Made by a program: the position numbers and the translations under genes. Below the pieces are notes generated by a model. That model was not told where the DNA came from and did no database searches. It saw only the letters and a list, made by a program, of their open reading frames with translations. Source: Lumbricus terrestris (taxonomy: Eukaryota > Annelida > Clitellata > Crassiclitellata > Lumbricidae). Taken from it: a stretch of 64,000 bases of DNA. The stretch is taken from NCBI GenBank assembly GCA_949752735.1, contig OX457037.1, positions 33,294,956-33,358,955 of the forward strand. Direction: 5' to 3'. Positions 13,001-28,629 of the stretch are shown in pieces; position 1 is the first letter of the stretch; every line of letters begins with the position of its first letter.

Positions 13001-14166
13001 ATGCATGCCCCCTCTGACAACCCGTCGGTCCATGTGCACCACTCACACGTTTAGGCTTACAGCTGAACTGCTGCTGGCCCCTCAAACTGTGGACCCGGGT
13101 GCTGCAGTACCCTTAGCACCCCCCCCCCCACCTTTATGCGGGATTGCCTTTAAGCAACGACGTAGGAGGTTTTTAATGATGAGGTTTCTGCCCGTCGCTT
13201 GGGATTTGAATGCAATGCATGTACAAGAATATGCTTTACTTTTAACCTGTAACCCAATTGGGATCAGCTGAAATTTGATAAAATTTAGCATATAGTTTGA
13301 ACTGTAGGTCAGTAATGGGTTGATGTGACAGTTGCCATCCACATTTTATTTAAGGTCAGGGCTCATTTGTTAGTTTGTATTTATAGATGGGGACTCGATT
13401 TAACCCAATTTCGTTTGCTTGCATAGGAGTGTATGCTGATAATGTATGTACAGTTGTACACGTACGAACTGAGCAATGAGTGAAACTTTGGTAATTTGTC
13501 TGATGCGAGCTTCAAATGAGCCACTGAGTGAACCATCATCAGACATGTACTAGAAGGAGAAGTTTGACTACTGCGTGGGAGACGCGCAACATGTATACCA
13601 CGTTGCCTGTTGTTTCTGTGTTTATTAATATATGTAAGTGCTCTTTAGGATTCAAGGGTGCGTCAAACATATGTATGCAGGTGGGGTACAGAAATATACA
13701 TGTACATGCAGTACACACTGACCAAGCGGCCCCTAACCATGTGAAACACATCTACCTAAAAATTGCTTGTTCATTGTTCAGCACACTTGTGGGGCGCGGT
13801 AGTGGCGTTGTTGCCTTGAAGCCTGAAGGTTCGAGGTTCGAATCCACCTCAAGTCGCCACTTAAGAACCTTGGGCAAGTCCTTCACTCGCAATTGCTCAG
13901 CACTTCGGCGTGAAACTCCGGTGCAGTGTCCGCTCTGCAGTCGGGAGCGCCTCTGAGTAGCGTGCTTGAAGGGGCGCTATAACAAGTGCACATACAAACA
14001 AACACTTTGCGTACAATTTCTGGTTCTAACTGTTTGGTGACATGGACATTTTTCAGATACAGAAAAAGCCGTCAAGGCGCTCGACGGACGCTTCTTTGCC
14101 GGACGCCAGGTGCGAGCGCAGCCATACGAGCAAGAACTCTTCGACTTAAACGACTTATCTGGATAG
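1784..14166 (+). CDS. PUF60: PUF60 / half-pint, poly(U)-binding splicing factor (5' end not certain)
   Basis: Nuclear RNA-binding splicing factor that acts with U2AF in 3' splice-site recognition (family knowledge). Coding exons: 1784-1838, 4110-4363, 5014-5063, 6033-6246, 6654-6781, 7867-7938, 8407-8509, 9201-9320, 10388-10517, 11236-11340, 11833-11990, 12648-12837, 14057-14166. All have AG/GT borders and compatible phases and total 562 codons plus TAG; human PUF60 has 559 residues. Numbering from the first visible codon, an Ala/Pro-rich N-terminus leads to the family hallmark [22 protein letters not shown]1 spans about 120-191 ([18 protein letters not shown]) and RRM2 about 217-292 ([25 protein letters not shown]). 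A low-complexity Ala/Pro/Val linker follows. The C-terminal UHM spans about 464-562 ([21 protein letters not shown], and an R-x-F type GRFFAGRQV). The first in-frame ATG visible is 4119, but exon 1784 is open in the same frame, so the true start may lie in an exon upstream. A possible cassette exon lies at 5603-5641. Confidence 0.95.
1985..2283 (+). repeat. Two-copy tandem duplication
   Basis: Two diverged copies of about 140-150 bp share 'aattttgtccaattt', 'gtggataa.aatgtgaaat' and 'tgctcctcagt.taaaccac'. They lie in the first visible PUF60 intron. No coding content was seen. Confidence 0.6.
5603..5641 (+). CDS. PUF60: Possible 39-nt cassette exon of PUF60
   Basis: A pyrimidine-rich acceptor (ttgttattttcag) and a strong donor (gtaagt) frame 39 bases with no stop in the phase required by the neighbours (phase 2 in, phase 2 out). 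Inclusion would insert 13 codons just ahead of RRM1 and change the junction Arg to Thr, reading [14 protein letters not shown] before IYVGS. Vertebrate PUF60 is also alternatively spliced in the segment just before RRM1. Without RNA data this remains a prediction. Confidence 0.5.
7397..7434. repeat. Short perfect hairpin resembling abutted transposon ends
   Basis: GGGTGGGCCATAAAAA and its exact reverse complement are separated by six bases, within PUF60 intron 5. The outer flanks (tgtaca / atacagtaca) partly continue the symmetry. The word resembles terminal repeats of mariner-like elements, which is inference. Confidence 0.5.
8841..8866. repeat. 26-bp perfect palindrome
   Basis: A perfect palindrome with no spacer (ATGTGTACACTGT and its complement) in a PUF60 intron, next to an AT-rich stretch. 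No function can be read from it. Confidence 0.6.
13786..14004 (+). mobile_element. tRNA-derived SINE, family A, in the last PUF60 intron
   Basis: Same family as 484-713. The B box GGTTCGAATCC is perfect. The body, the 'gggagcgcctctgagtag' core and the 'gcgctataacaagtgcacatac' tail are intact. The A-box segment is shortened. It ends about 50 bases before the final PUF60 exon, close to the acceptor, and 'acactt' occurs on both sides. Any open frame in it is incidental. Confidence 0.8.
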
Positions 14167-15905
14167 TGCCGCGTCATTACTTATCTTCTGCCGTCTCCGG
14201 CACCTAACGATTATCCAAACATGAGACATGCTAGAAAAGTTTTCTTGGCCAGATTACTTGTTTCAGAAATGATCAGGACAACTACGCTGGAATTTCCATC
14301 GAAGTATTTAACTGCTGGCGCGAGTTGGATTCTGTTGAAGACTGATATAATTTTGGCGTAAATTCGAAGTGACTGCTGGTTAGGATGCCTACTGGATTGT
14401 TGCTCTCGTACACTGAGCTGTCTGTTTTTGATTCTTTTGGTCATCTTACCCAAAACTGAACCAAAATATAACCAAAATATTCACAAATATAATATACAGG
14501 AAATATTCGTTGTTGGTTTAGCACATCTAATAGATTTTTATTTATAATTAGCGTAACAGCCATATGGATGATTGTGCCACTTATTCGCACTCATATTTAC
14601 CTCTACAGTACATGTTTAGCTATTTCATTCTGTGTTAATGCACTTGGGTGTTAACTGACCCCTTCGTGCAATTATTTATTCAACCGATTTCCTTAGCATC
14701 TCATCCATTTGTATGTACACTTGTTATAGTGCCCCTTCACACTCAACTCAGAGGCGCTCCCAACTACAGCATGGACACTGCATCAGAGTTTCGCGCCGAA
14801 GCCTGAGCAATTGCGAGTGAAGAACTTGCCCAAGGTCCCTATGCTGGAACTTGATGTGGATTGGAACCTGCAACCCTTCGGCTGCAAGCCAACGAACATA
14901 TCTGCTGTGCTGCTAGGTTATATAGCCATGTAATCATTTCTAAGTCGAGAATTGAAGCCGATAGTTGCAAGACTAAAGCAGTTTGCATATTTGTACGTAA
15001 TTCGACAAGTTTTTGAACTGGTGAAAATTGGAAATTAAAAGTAGCCTAGCCATGCGATATTGGGACTGTACTTGTTTGAACCAGATGTCAAGGCAGTTTT
15101 CTGTGTTCTGTGTGGTCTGGTTTTTTAAAACGAATTATTCATTTTTCGAGGCTATACTGGTCATTTTACAAACCTAGAGTCTTTAGTTTTATTAGAGTGT
15201 GATCTGCTCTATAATGGCAGAAAGTGTTTGCTGAATGGAGAGTTGTACTTCAGTTGATGAATTGCCCTGTAAAGCTGGTCATGTGTAAAGCTGGTGATGT
15301 GAAGTTTCATTTATATGAAATCAATGCATAGAGAATCCTTGCACAGTTGAGCTGGAGGTAATGCCATCCATATAATATTATTGCGTTAAAAAAATCGGAT
15401 TTTCTACTTTGCCCATACATTTTGCTGACCCCCTATGGCATATGCATACGTACAAATAAGCTTCTCTACCCCCCTTTTTTAAGTCTATTTAGCTAAGGTC
15501 ATCTATAAAAAGTATTTTACCGTAGGATACTGTTTATTTTTGTTAAATATTACATTTGATAGCTAAATTTTGTTTAAACTGTTATGGTTTGCTGTTTAGA
15601 TTTGAACAAAATAATTATAATCTTAAGTCAGATGACATTGGACGACTATAGGATAATACAGACATACAGAGTTATAAATATACTAATGTGGACATCATAG
15701 TTAGACAGTTATTTTGAATGTGTACATTTTCCCCAAATCACCCGCACCCCTGTATGGAAATCACCTAAATCCTAAAACCCCTCACAATATGTGCGTAATA
15801 TGAGGACAGCACCTAATGAAATTGATAATATAGATTAGTGAATAGGAACATAGTTTTTTCCAGCCAGATCAGCCAAGCCTCAGACCAGATTTGTAACGAA
15901 GATAG
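14167..15905. other. PUF60 3' flank / intergenic
   Basis: AT-rich sequence after the PUF60 stop. It probably includes the 3' UTR, but I cannot place one poly(A) site with confidence. It carries a reverse SINE copy (14725-14930). No further gene was seen. Confidence 0.5.
14725..14930 (-). mobile_element. tRNA-derived SINE, family A, reverse orientation
   Basis: Reading the minus strand gives the B-box region, the 'gcaattgctcaggcttcggcg' type body and the 'gggagcgcctctgagt' core. It then gives the 'ggggcactataacaagtg' tail. It is diverged relative to the copy at 13786. Confidence 0.75.
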
Positions 15906-16210
15906 CAGCGGCGCCCGCAGGATATTTTTCTTGTACGCACAGAAATTTTATTTTCGTCGTTAGGTCGCCGAAAAAACTGATGACTTTTTTTTTTTTTTAA
16001 GTCATCAATCTATAATTGTCCAAAAACATACCTTTTCTATCCGCCGAAAAAACTGATGACTTTTTTTTTTTTTTTTAGTCATCAACCTAGAATTTTCTAA
16101 AAACATACCTTTTGGGTCATCGCGCTGTACGCACTCAACTATGTGCGTACGTCTGCGGGCGCCGCTGCTGTGCGCACTTGCGTAAGTGCGTACGCCTGCG
16201 GGCGCCGCTG
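15906..16210. mobile_element. Non-autonomous hAT-type element with 8-bp target duplication
   Basis: Termini CAGCGGCGCCCGCAGG and its exact reverse complement form 16-bp inverted repeats. The octamer GAAGATAG lies immediately outside both ends (15898-15905 and 16211-16218). An 8-bp duplication with CAG...CTG ends is the hAT signature. Inside are two copies of a module running 'aaaaaactgatgact' plus a T run plus 'agtcatcaa'. The right terminus is duplicated ('gtgcgtacg(t/c)ctgcgggcgccgctg' twice). No transposase frame is present. Confidence 0.88.
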
Positions 16211-16369
16211 GAAGATAGTACATATAATTAATGCACGCAGAAACTATGGCCCAGAGATAAAATGGAGCACAATCTTTTTTACTTGTGTCTAAACTAGAAG
16301 AAATTGAAGAATGTGAAATAAACGTCGTAACTCAATTAAATGAGATTCAACGAATGAGACAAACCTGTA

Positions 16370-16373
16370 CTAC

Positions 16374-16417
<44 letters not shown>

Positions 16418-16420
16418 GCA
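16370..16420. repeat. (TA)n/(CA)n microsatellite
   Basis: A run of alternating TA followed by CACACA in AT-rich intergenic DNA. Confidence 0.85.
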
Positions 16421-16627
16421 TCTATAAACGATTTCTGCTGGAAGCCATATATGACTGATGCTCGTTTTTTGGATAAAACATAAATGTATGCAAATGGCTG
16501 ATTGTGGTAAGTTACTAAGAAAAGTATCTAATTGATGCATTGCTAATTATAAATAGTTCATAACTATTTACTTTGTTGTTTAATCGGTTATGCAAAGAGG
16601 CTATTGAAATAGTATCCAATAGTATTT

Positions 16628-16797
16628 ACTATTTATTATAAAGTATTAAAATAGCAAACCACCATAATTAGGCCTATACGAGATTTGCCACCCGAACCAG
16701 CATTAGTGCATTAATAATGCATTAGTTTTGGATGGCAAATATCGTATAGGCCTAATTATGGTGGTTTGCTATTTTAATACTTTATAATAAATAGTAG
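16628..16797. repeat. Foldback palindrome just 3' of the innexin
   Basis: Two arms of about 80 bases are almost perfect reverse complements (actatttattataaagtat..., ...caccataattaggcctata). A short A/T-rich centre (gcattaataatgc) separates them. The layout is that of a foldback or MITE-like element. Transcribed as part of the innexin 3' region it would form a long hairpin. Confidence 0.85.
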
Positions 16798-16898
16798 AAT
16801 AGTAGTACCTAGTAGTATCCTTTTGGAGGCCGCTGTTCGGTGGATCTCTATTCTCTACCGAGGCCACGTCCATTCCTTAATGCAGGATCTATAGAACA

Positions 16899-18215
16899 CT
16901 AGACGATCTCCACCCGCTTTTCCCCGTTGACCGTCCACCTGTTGGAGCTATGCTGCCTTCGACGACGTGACCTCTTGGTGGTTAGTCGTCGCCCGGAGTT
17001 GTAGTTGTTCCAGAGGCCAGACAGGATCTCGGAGGCCACCACTTGACCCATGTTGATGGCGACCAGACGTAGAAGGAAATTCCCGTCACGACGCAGGTAG
17101 TTTCTCGTGAACTCCGCGGCCAGGACTTCGCTAGGCCCTCGATGTCTTGTACCGGAAGTCAACAGATGCTCTGCCACGTACCGGACCTGACCGGGCCAGT
17201 AGAATGACCGGAACAGCCAGCCGAGGATGCTGGCGACGGTAGCCATGGCAACGGCGACGTACCAGAAGCAGACGAAGATGAAAATCTTCTCGTTGAAGAG
17301 GTTGATGGGCAGGGCGCACTGGACGACGTAGTGCTGGACGCGCGACTGTTGCCGCACCTCGAACTGGCAGACGGTGACGCGCGGGAACCTCTCCGACTCA
17401 CTCCAGTCGAGCCGACCTCGGATGAGTCTTTCCAGGACGTAGACGCCAAACCAATTGTGGTCGACGGCCAGGAACCTTTCGAGCAGGTAGATCTGTCCGA
17501 CGGAATTGGCGAGGTAGAGGAACTTGACGCTGAGATAGGCCTTAACGAGGTAGTTGTAGATGAGTCCACCGCCTGCCAGGCTGCAGCACATCCTGGCGAC
17601 CAGCTGCTTGATCTTGACACAGCAACCTGTTCTGCGATCGCGCTCTGCGTGGAGATAGTGGTCGATCTGGTTGACGATGTATCGCACGGCCATCTGTCGC
17701 ACCTCGAGGTGGGAGGACTCGGAACAGACACGAGCGGCGGCCATGATTGAATCGAGGTTGACGCCTGTTTTCTGGTTGAGGAACCTCCAGACGAGGCACG
17801 GACAGAAGGACAGCAGCGCTTGGAGGACGAGTATCAGAGGCACCCACTGGTAGTAGTAGATCATCCGGGGAGGACTGTCATGTTTGGGATCGAGGAGGAG
17901 GGGGTCGAGATTCACGACGTCTGCAGATGAGGGAGGAGTCGTATCGTCGATTGTGACGTAGTAGGTGTTGTTGACCCAGCAGACGGCGTTTGCGTAGCGG
18001 CGTTGGCTGTGGGTGAACTCGGTTGGGCACCAGCAGCAGATCGGGTCCCCGACGAACTGTTTTGTGCTGACGACGAGGGCGAAGCAGACGAGGACGACGA
18101 CAGTGGAACGATGACTCAACCGATCGACGCAATCGTCGTCTGCTAAGTGATGATGACGGCGGGATTTCAGATGCATTCCAACGCCGCTCAGCACCGACTT
18201 CAACAGGCCATCCAT
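16899..18215 (-). CDS. Innexin (gap-junction / hemichannel protein), intronless
   Basis: A single uninterrupted frame of 438 residues encodes a four-pass innexin, which forms channels between or out of cells at the plasma membrane. TM1 spans about 38-51 (VVVLVCFALVV), followed by TKQFVGDPI. Extracellular loop 1 contains C60, C61, C63 and C79. The family signature YYQWVP lies at about 121-126, at the start of TM2. TM3 lies in the CCSLAGGGLIYNYL...YLLERF region. Loop 2 carries FPRVTVCQFE and VVQC ahead of LPINLFNEKIFIF, which starts TM4. The C-terminal tail is Arg/Ser-rich. The usual innexin loop 1 has two cysteines, so the extra ones are odd, as is the sequon N82-N-T. The start Met fits the family's short N-terminus. 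Base composition is more GC-rich than the flanks. The lack of introns in an intron-rich neighbourhood fits either an ancestrally intronless gene or a retrocopy that stayed intact. Confidence 0.95.
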   Translation of the reverse strand: MDGLLKSVLSGVGMHLKSRRHHHLADDDCVDRLSHRSTVVVLVCFALVVSTKQFVGDPICCWCPTEFTHSQRRYANAVCWVNNTYYVTIDDTTPPSSADVVNLDPLLLDPKHDSPPRMIYYYQWVPLILVLQALLSFCPCLVWRFLNQKTGVNLDSIMAAARVCSESSHLEVRQMAVRYIVNQIDHYLHAERDRRTGCCVKIKQLVARMCCSLAGGGLIYNYLVKAYLSVKFLYLANSVGQIYLLERFLAVDHNWFGVYVLERLIRGRLDWSESERFPRVTVCQFEVRQQSRVQHYVVQCALPINLFNEKIFIFVCFWYVAVAMATVASILGWLFRSFYWPGQVRYVAEHLLTSGTRHRGPSEVLAAEFTRNYLRRDGNFLLRLVAINMGQVVASEILSGLWNNYNSGRRLTTKRSRRRRQHSSNRWTVNGEKRVEIV

Positions 18216-18234
18216 GTCACCTCAGACCGCTGCT

Positions 18235-18330
18235 GCAGACACGAACTCCGCCACTGGTTGCACTCTGCCAGTGCCAGTCCCAATAAAGCCTGGATAAAGG
18301 AGGAGGGCGTCGCTAATGGACTTTTACGTG
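18235..18330 (+). repeat. Dispersed repeat, copy 1
   Basis: The segment 'gccactggttgcactctgcc ... agcctggataaag.aggagggc.tcgctaatgg' recurs in reverse at about 33005-33075. It is probably a mobile-element fragment of unknown type. Confidence 0.65.
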
Positions 18331-18943
18331 TATACTATAGGTCTGCCTACGTACCGTAATTGAGTGTAACTGTGTAAGGCAGGCGCGTAATGTAAAATCT
18401 TCTACATCTCGCAGCGCCACGCAAAAGCAACGTATAGGGCCTCTATATAGGGAGACCAGCTTAGCACCTGCGCTATATCAAGTCCGCAATAGCCCGATCG
18501 AGGTTGCAGGGTTGGGACTTGGTAGCACCTTCCGCTTATCCTACCGCAGTCACCTGCCAAGACATTGGAGTAGGCCTATTTATGGTGGGTGGGGCTTACT
18601 GGTTTAAACCCTCGATCCTAAATGATTTCCGATTTAAAACTAGGCTATAATTTGCGACTAGGTCCATCCGAAGAAACTCCGTACTGGAAAGCCTCGAAAA
18701 CATATTGCTCTACCGGGTGGGGGGAAGGGGGCGGTAGCTCAGGTTTAGATCTACACTCGTTATCATCCTTCGACCGACATATAGGCCTAGCCCTATATGA
18801 GCCTCATTCAAACCATCGCTTTGATCATTTGCACTTCAGTGGATTGAATCATGAACAGTTGTCGACTCTCCTTCTCTGTTTACTTCTGTCTTCTCATTTA
18901 TATCAAAAGCGATGGAAGAATTCCTCCTATCCTGGCAATATCT

Positions 18944-18944
<1 letters not shown>

Positions 18945-18974
<30 letters not shown>

Positions 18975-18981
18975 CATGTGT
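18945..18981. repeat. (TG)n microsatellite
   Basis: A GTGTGT run directly beside the left target duplication of the hAT element at 18991. Confidence 0.9.
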
Positions 18982-18990
18982 GCTTTTCAC

Positions 18991-19269
18991 CAGTGGCGGC
19001 GCTGGGGGAGGGGCTAAGCCCTCCCCTACAAGAGGCTCGGCCCCCCTAAAAAATGGCCATCTGAATTATTTTACATTGAAATATCCACGATTTTTGGCTG
19101 ATGACTAAAAAAAGTAGTCAGAAATTTTGGCGGCGAAAATGGAAACTTTTCATGAGATTTTGGCCGATGACTAAAAAAAATCGTCAGAAATTTTGGCGGA
19201 TGGAAATGTCAAATTTTGTCGCGGGGCTTCAGCCCCCCCCCCCAAACTGAAATCCTGGCGCCGCCACTG
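18991..19269. mobile_element. Non-autonomous hAT-type element with 8-bp target duplication
   Basis: Ends CAGTGGCGGCGC and GCGCCGCCACTG are inverted repeats. CTTTTCAC flanks both sides exactly (18983-18990 and 19270-19277). The interior repeats the module 'gattttggc(g)gatgactaaaaaaa', which is also found in the element at 15906. C/G homopolymer runs lie near the ends. There is no transposase frame. Confidence 0.9.
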
Positions 19270-19289
19270 CTTTTCACTCTGCCTGCAGG

Positions 19290-19625
19290 GCTGTTTGTCT
19301 ACGCCCGGCGGGCGTAGACCTAGGGGGGGGACAGGGGGGGACGGTCCCCCCCAATGAAAGTGTTGGGGGGGACGGCCCATGCATTTGTCCCCCCCAATGT
19401 TTGAGCGTCCGTCAAGCCTTTTTTTGGCGGCGAAAATAGAAAATTTCTTTGAGATTTTGGCCGGATGACTAAAAAAAAAAAAAAAAAAAAAAAAGGTCAT
19501 CAACTTTTTTGGCGGCGAAAATAGAAATTTTTTCCGAGATTTCGCCGGTCGTCAGAAATTTTTCGGAAAATCTCGCGTCTTTCCGTCCCCCCCAATTCTC
19601 GGCCCAGGTCTCCGCCTATGACGCC
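19290..19625. repeat. G/C-tract repeat related to the neighbouring hAT elements
   Basis: It begins near the palindrome GTCTACGCCC/GGGCGTAGAC, contains long G and C runs and a 24-base A run, and repeats 'ggcggcgaaaatagaaa'. It ends near 'cgcctatgacgcccgcag', which roughly mirrors the left end. It is probably another non-autonomous element. I could not find a clear target duplication. Confidence 0.55.
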
Positions 19626-21911
19626 CGCAGTATGCATGCATTTGCAAATGCATTTGTTTACGTATCGCCTATAAAAAGCATCGTAATCGTATACGCACGA
19701 ACATTTATCAAGCTCGTTACTTAAAAGCTATGCATAGGACACCAACTTAATCACGAGCGCTTCGTCATGTCAAATGGGTTGTAAACTTGTAAGATTTATA
19801 GGCTAGAACCAAATACGGTTGATAGAAGATATACACAACCATATGCATGATCGAGTATCGGCCCAGCGTTTAATCAAGTCCATCTGCTTTGAGAGGGGTG
19901 AAGTTCACGTTTCTGGGGTGGGCCGCGGGCGGGGCAAACGGACGGTAGCCGCTGAGGCAGACATCGACAAACACCCTTTAATTTGTCCTGTCGATTTTTT
20001 ACGACTTTTTATTTAGTCTTTCTCTACAAATTTTGGATAAATAATAGTCAATTCTAGACTTTAAAAGCTGACGACCTTTTTCTAGTGTAGACATATATAT
20101 CTCTTACAATTTTCGGAAACATAGGCCTTGGCCTACTAATATTGCTCTACTTTAAAATCTGATGTTTTCAAATTTGTCCAAAACATACAGATTTTACATC
20201 TGTACAATTTTTCTGAGGGGCAATCTTAGGTGCACAATTTTTCGGGGGTGGGGGTGGGTGCACATGGGTGCTACCGGCCAATGTTAATGTAGGCCTACAT
20301 GCTAACAACAGCTCAAGATATTTCCTGGGGGAAATGTCAGTCGTGGGGAACTTTCTCCTTAGATATGCCTCTAGATTGGGTCTACGTATGCTGCAGTGTA
20401 TGGGCCTCTTATTCTTGAGAAGCGCTATATAAATGTATATATACATAGGCCTACAGATGCAATGCAAAATTATGCATGGGTAGGCCTACAGTAAACCTGT
20501 ATGTGCAAGCTCGGTCACTTCAGATTAGTTTAGATAAGTTCATGTTTAATCTAGTTGGAGTTTGGATTGGAGCCTATATAGGCCTATCTGTCTTCAGCCT
20601 GAAGACAATTTTTATACCTACATGTAGGTATAACAAGATCCGCTAGAAAATCCCGCATAGGGCCTATGCCTACATAGGCTCTCATGAATGGCAACATCAA
20701 GTGGAGTAAGACTGAAGACAGACTATGTCAACGACGATTCAAAGTTAAAACTTAAGATAAATTGCGCAGAATTATCTACACAAAATAATTTTCATTTTAT
20801 TTATGGCATTTGAGACTATAGTATCTATAGCCTGCATAACGCTATCCGTGCTGCCCGTGCACAGTAAAATATCTTCGGACAGCCGCAGTAGCTATAGGGC
20901 CTGCTAGGCTATAGTGGCAGCGCATCATTAGCTGTTCTCTGAGTCATGTGATCTGATCGATTTATCGATCAGTATAAACATGCTTCCATCGGATGCTTAG
21001 CGGATGCTGACAGTGACGGCTTCCAGTCAAACAATAATTATTAACAAGCAACATATAACACACGAGCTGAAGGCATTATAAGTTAGTATACAGCCTACTG
21101 ATTGCTGGGCAGGCAGACAGAAAGACGGACACATACACATAAGCAGGCACAGAGGAAAGCAGACAGGCAGCGAGGTATATAGGCAGCAAAAATGCTCATT
21201 TCGTGGGAAAAAATCAAAATGCTCAAGGTCAACCAGACTACTGAAATTCTGGACTGATAAATACAATGTAGATAATATACAACGTTTCTTCCATAGCCTC
21301 AGAGTTTATTGACTCGCTCATTTGTCAATGAATTAATGGTCGGATCAGATCCTTCACCACCGCTGCCCGTTTGAATGGGCGCCACATCAGTTAAGGTCCC
21401 CGCGTGTATGCGGACCAGGATAGCCTTACATTTAAATCTCCAAAATAAAAAGACCATCGATCACCTCCAATACCAATTGTAATCATAGCCACCGGTCACA
21501 ACCAGTATACAAACGTCGCTATAGATCGACCTGTAACCACTAAGTGGCAATACCATCACAGGCAAACATACATTGTCACGATAAAAATTTATCATAGAGG
21601 AAATTAGATCGATGCACATTTCATTTAACAAGTCTTACTATAAAGGAATTCACCGTTCCAACAGCATCATCAGCAGGTTATTTAGACCAGGGAAAACATC
21701 AATGAGCAGCGGGTAGGTAGAAATCAATAGGGTAGGCCTATAGGTCTAAACACAAAGAGAGATGAAATTTAATGGTGAGGGGGAGAAGGAGCCTCAAGGA
21801 GGAGCAAGAAAAGAAAAAAGAGGGGGAATTGGAGGAGGCAACGAAAGTACTATGAGACTATTGGTAGAATCGCAAGTCAAACAATTAATGTGTGTAAGAC
21901 TCGTCATGTGT

Positions 21912-26520
<4,609 letters not shown>

Positions 26521-27194
26521 GTTCGTTTTAATTATGTTATACCTCAATAACGAAAACTATTGAAAAGCGACACCAAGTTGCTCAAGTCTTACAGCGCTAA
26601 TATAAGGAAACATTACATTTTAATGATTTTATTTATTAATTTCGAACAAAACCGCTTCTAAGTTCTGTGGCTTCCGTGTCAATGACGAATAAACGCGTCA
26701 TTAAGTCAAGGTGTTTATTACATTTGGCGCAAAAACTCAAAGCAACATTTTTAATACAAATTTGATTTAAGGAACCTTGTCACAAGAACAATAATTAATA
26801 ATTAATTAATTTGTAAGTGCATTAATTGGTTAGAGATGCGCGGTGTTCACGCTTTATAGAACTTTGAGCAGTTCAACACAAATAATTATTTATTGTGTTA
26901 ATAAGGTATATATTTTTTTGCGCTTTTTGGATCTGTAGAGCTGCGCGTGGCAATGACAACGCGCATGGAGGCTAAAAAGATAAACTGCACTTAGTCGGGT
27001 AATAAATTACTTTATCGGACACACACGATGTAAAATCTGTTCGGTAAAGATGATATCACAGTATTCTTAGTGGATCAGCACCTGAAAAACCTATTTACAG
27101 ACAATCAAAAGGTGAATTGCGCTATCGTTGATCTAAGAGCGTTACAGGCCGACCGCTAAATTAGCAACCGGGCCACCTGACCTGTTTCTTGATC

Positions 27195-27400
27195 GAGCTT
27201 TTTAAACGTGCAGTTGTACACAATATATGCAGCTCTAAATGAATTTATGCAGTTGTAGAAGCACTTCTGTACAGTTAAAACTAACAATTTTGAGTCACTG
27301 TCCTCCGATTGGAAGTAATTTACCATGGAGGATGGGAGATCGACGAAAGAAGGGGTTGTGCAGTTCTAAAAATTCCTTAAAAACAACCCTGTCTATTTCA
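27195..27400 (+). repeat. Dispersed repeat, copy 1
   Basis: Shares 'gtgcagttgtacacaa', 'atgcagttgtagaagca', 'atggaggatggga' and 'gtgcagttctaaaaattcct' with 59755-59940 on the same strand. It is an unclassified repeat. The segment looks mobile, but no termini were recognised. Confidence 0.7.
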
Positions 27401-28629
27401 TACATAACTCTAATATCATATTTCTCACAGTCGCAACAGTGTCCATATCACAGAAGGTCTGAGATATTTGAAAAATAATTGGTTATCATAGTAGGCCTAA
27501 TTGTATAATAATATATAGATAGGCCGACTGTAGAGTTCGATAACTTACTCCTAAATCTATTTTCATCAGGTGCAATTATCAATACACCTGTGTTAGGTAG
27601 TGACCTATTCTTAGTTGACCAAGTATTGACCTAAGAAGACGACTTCCGTCGTCGGGATAATATCGCGGTGATGTTCTTAGAAAACATAATTTATTTGTAA
27701 TTCGTTACACTGCCGATTTATAAATTTAAGGGACAGGGTATATTGGTGAAGGAACTGTTTCATATCGCTTAAATTCGGCGGTGGCCGCAGAAGCTCGCAC
27801 TACGATATAAACAGTGAGTTCGATTCGCTTTATTTCCCTATTAAATCCCGACTGCTACACGTCATGCTTGCGTGATGCTGGCTGTGTTAAATGCAAATGG
27901 AGACTTTATATAGCGACCGTATGGCCTCAGCCCTGCTCATTGGTGAGTGAATCTATTGAATTAGATCCTTCACCACCGCTGACTGTTTGAATCATGGGCG
28001 CCACGTCATTTAAGGTGTGTGTACGGATCGTGTACGTTCGCCATATAAATCTCTTAAATTCATGAGGTAAACACTGTTGTAAGACATTTTGTCCCCTCCC
28101 CTATCCGGACAAAAGTCCAATGGCAAAATCCCCGATTTTGCGTAGGGCACAATCCCGGCGATATCCACTCTGTTCCAATCAGGCAGTTTCTGCATTATTA
28201 TTTGCTGTGTCAACTTGTTAATGCCATCGCAGTAAGCCCTGCTACTGCAATTCAAATATAAACTTAAGACTTGTTAGTGTCCTTCAGTTATTAATTTCTA
28301 ATGCTAGGACTTATTAGTAGCATGTAGGTGTTTATGTAAACTTATTATTACTGTCGTTTTCAACTTTAATTAGAAACTTGGGCTTGTTTCTGACGGAACT
28401 CTCATCTAAAATTATATTTACAATGAATGAATATGTGAAACTTTGGATGACTAGTGTAATAAGCTATTCTTATAGACATTATTGAATGTATAGTTTTTAA
28501 TATATAGATCTAGCATACTCTATGCTTTTTGTGATGGAACGCACCGGAATTGCATTCCAGCGCCTTTTTCGGCAGTTCATATGTTTTACAAGGAATTCCC
28601 AATATTTTACTAGATGTTGTGCAGTTTAC

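Larger units (their letters stand above)
18216..21911. other. Intergenic, repeat-dense
   Basis: Lies between the innexin 5' end and the TRIC 3' end. It contains the 18235-18330 dispersed repeat, a (TG)n run, a hAT element (18991-19269), a G/C-tract repeat at 19290-19620 and numerous 'taggcctac'-like words. A segment at 21335-21425 resembles 27957-28035. No gene was supported. Confidence 0.55.

Noticed and set aside
13786..13870. tRNA gene with A and B boxes
   Set aside because: The tRNA-like head cannot fold into a full cloverleaf and continues into a repeated body, so it is a SINE. The same applies at 484, 34036, 36170 and 39868.
17159..17847. Several 100-190 codon frames overlapping the innexin
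   Set aside because: They are shadows of the innexin in other frames and are Ser/Pro/Arg-rich because of its GC-rich codon use.
28010..28255. 81-codon minus frame considered as an upstream TRIC exon
   Set aside because: It has no similarity to TRIC N-termini and overlaps a dispersed repeat. The exon at 26445-26520 matches the family instead.
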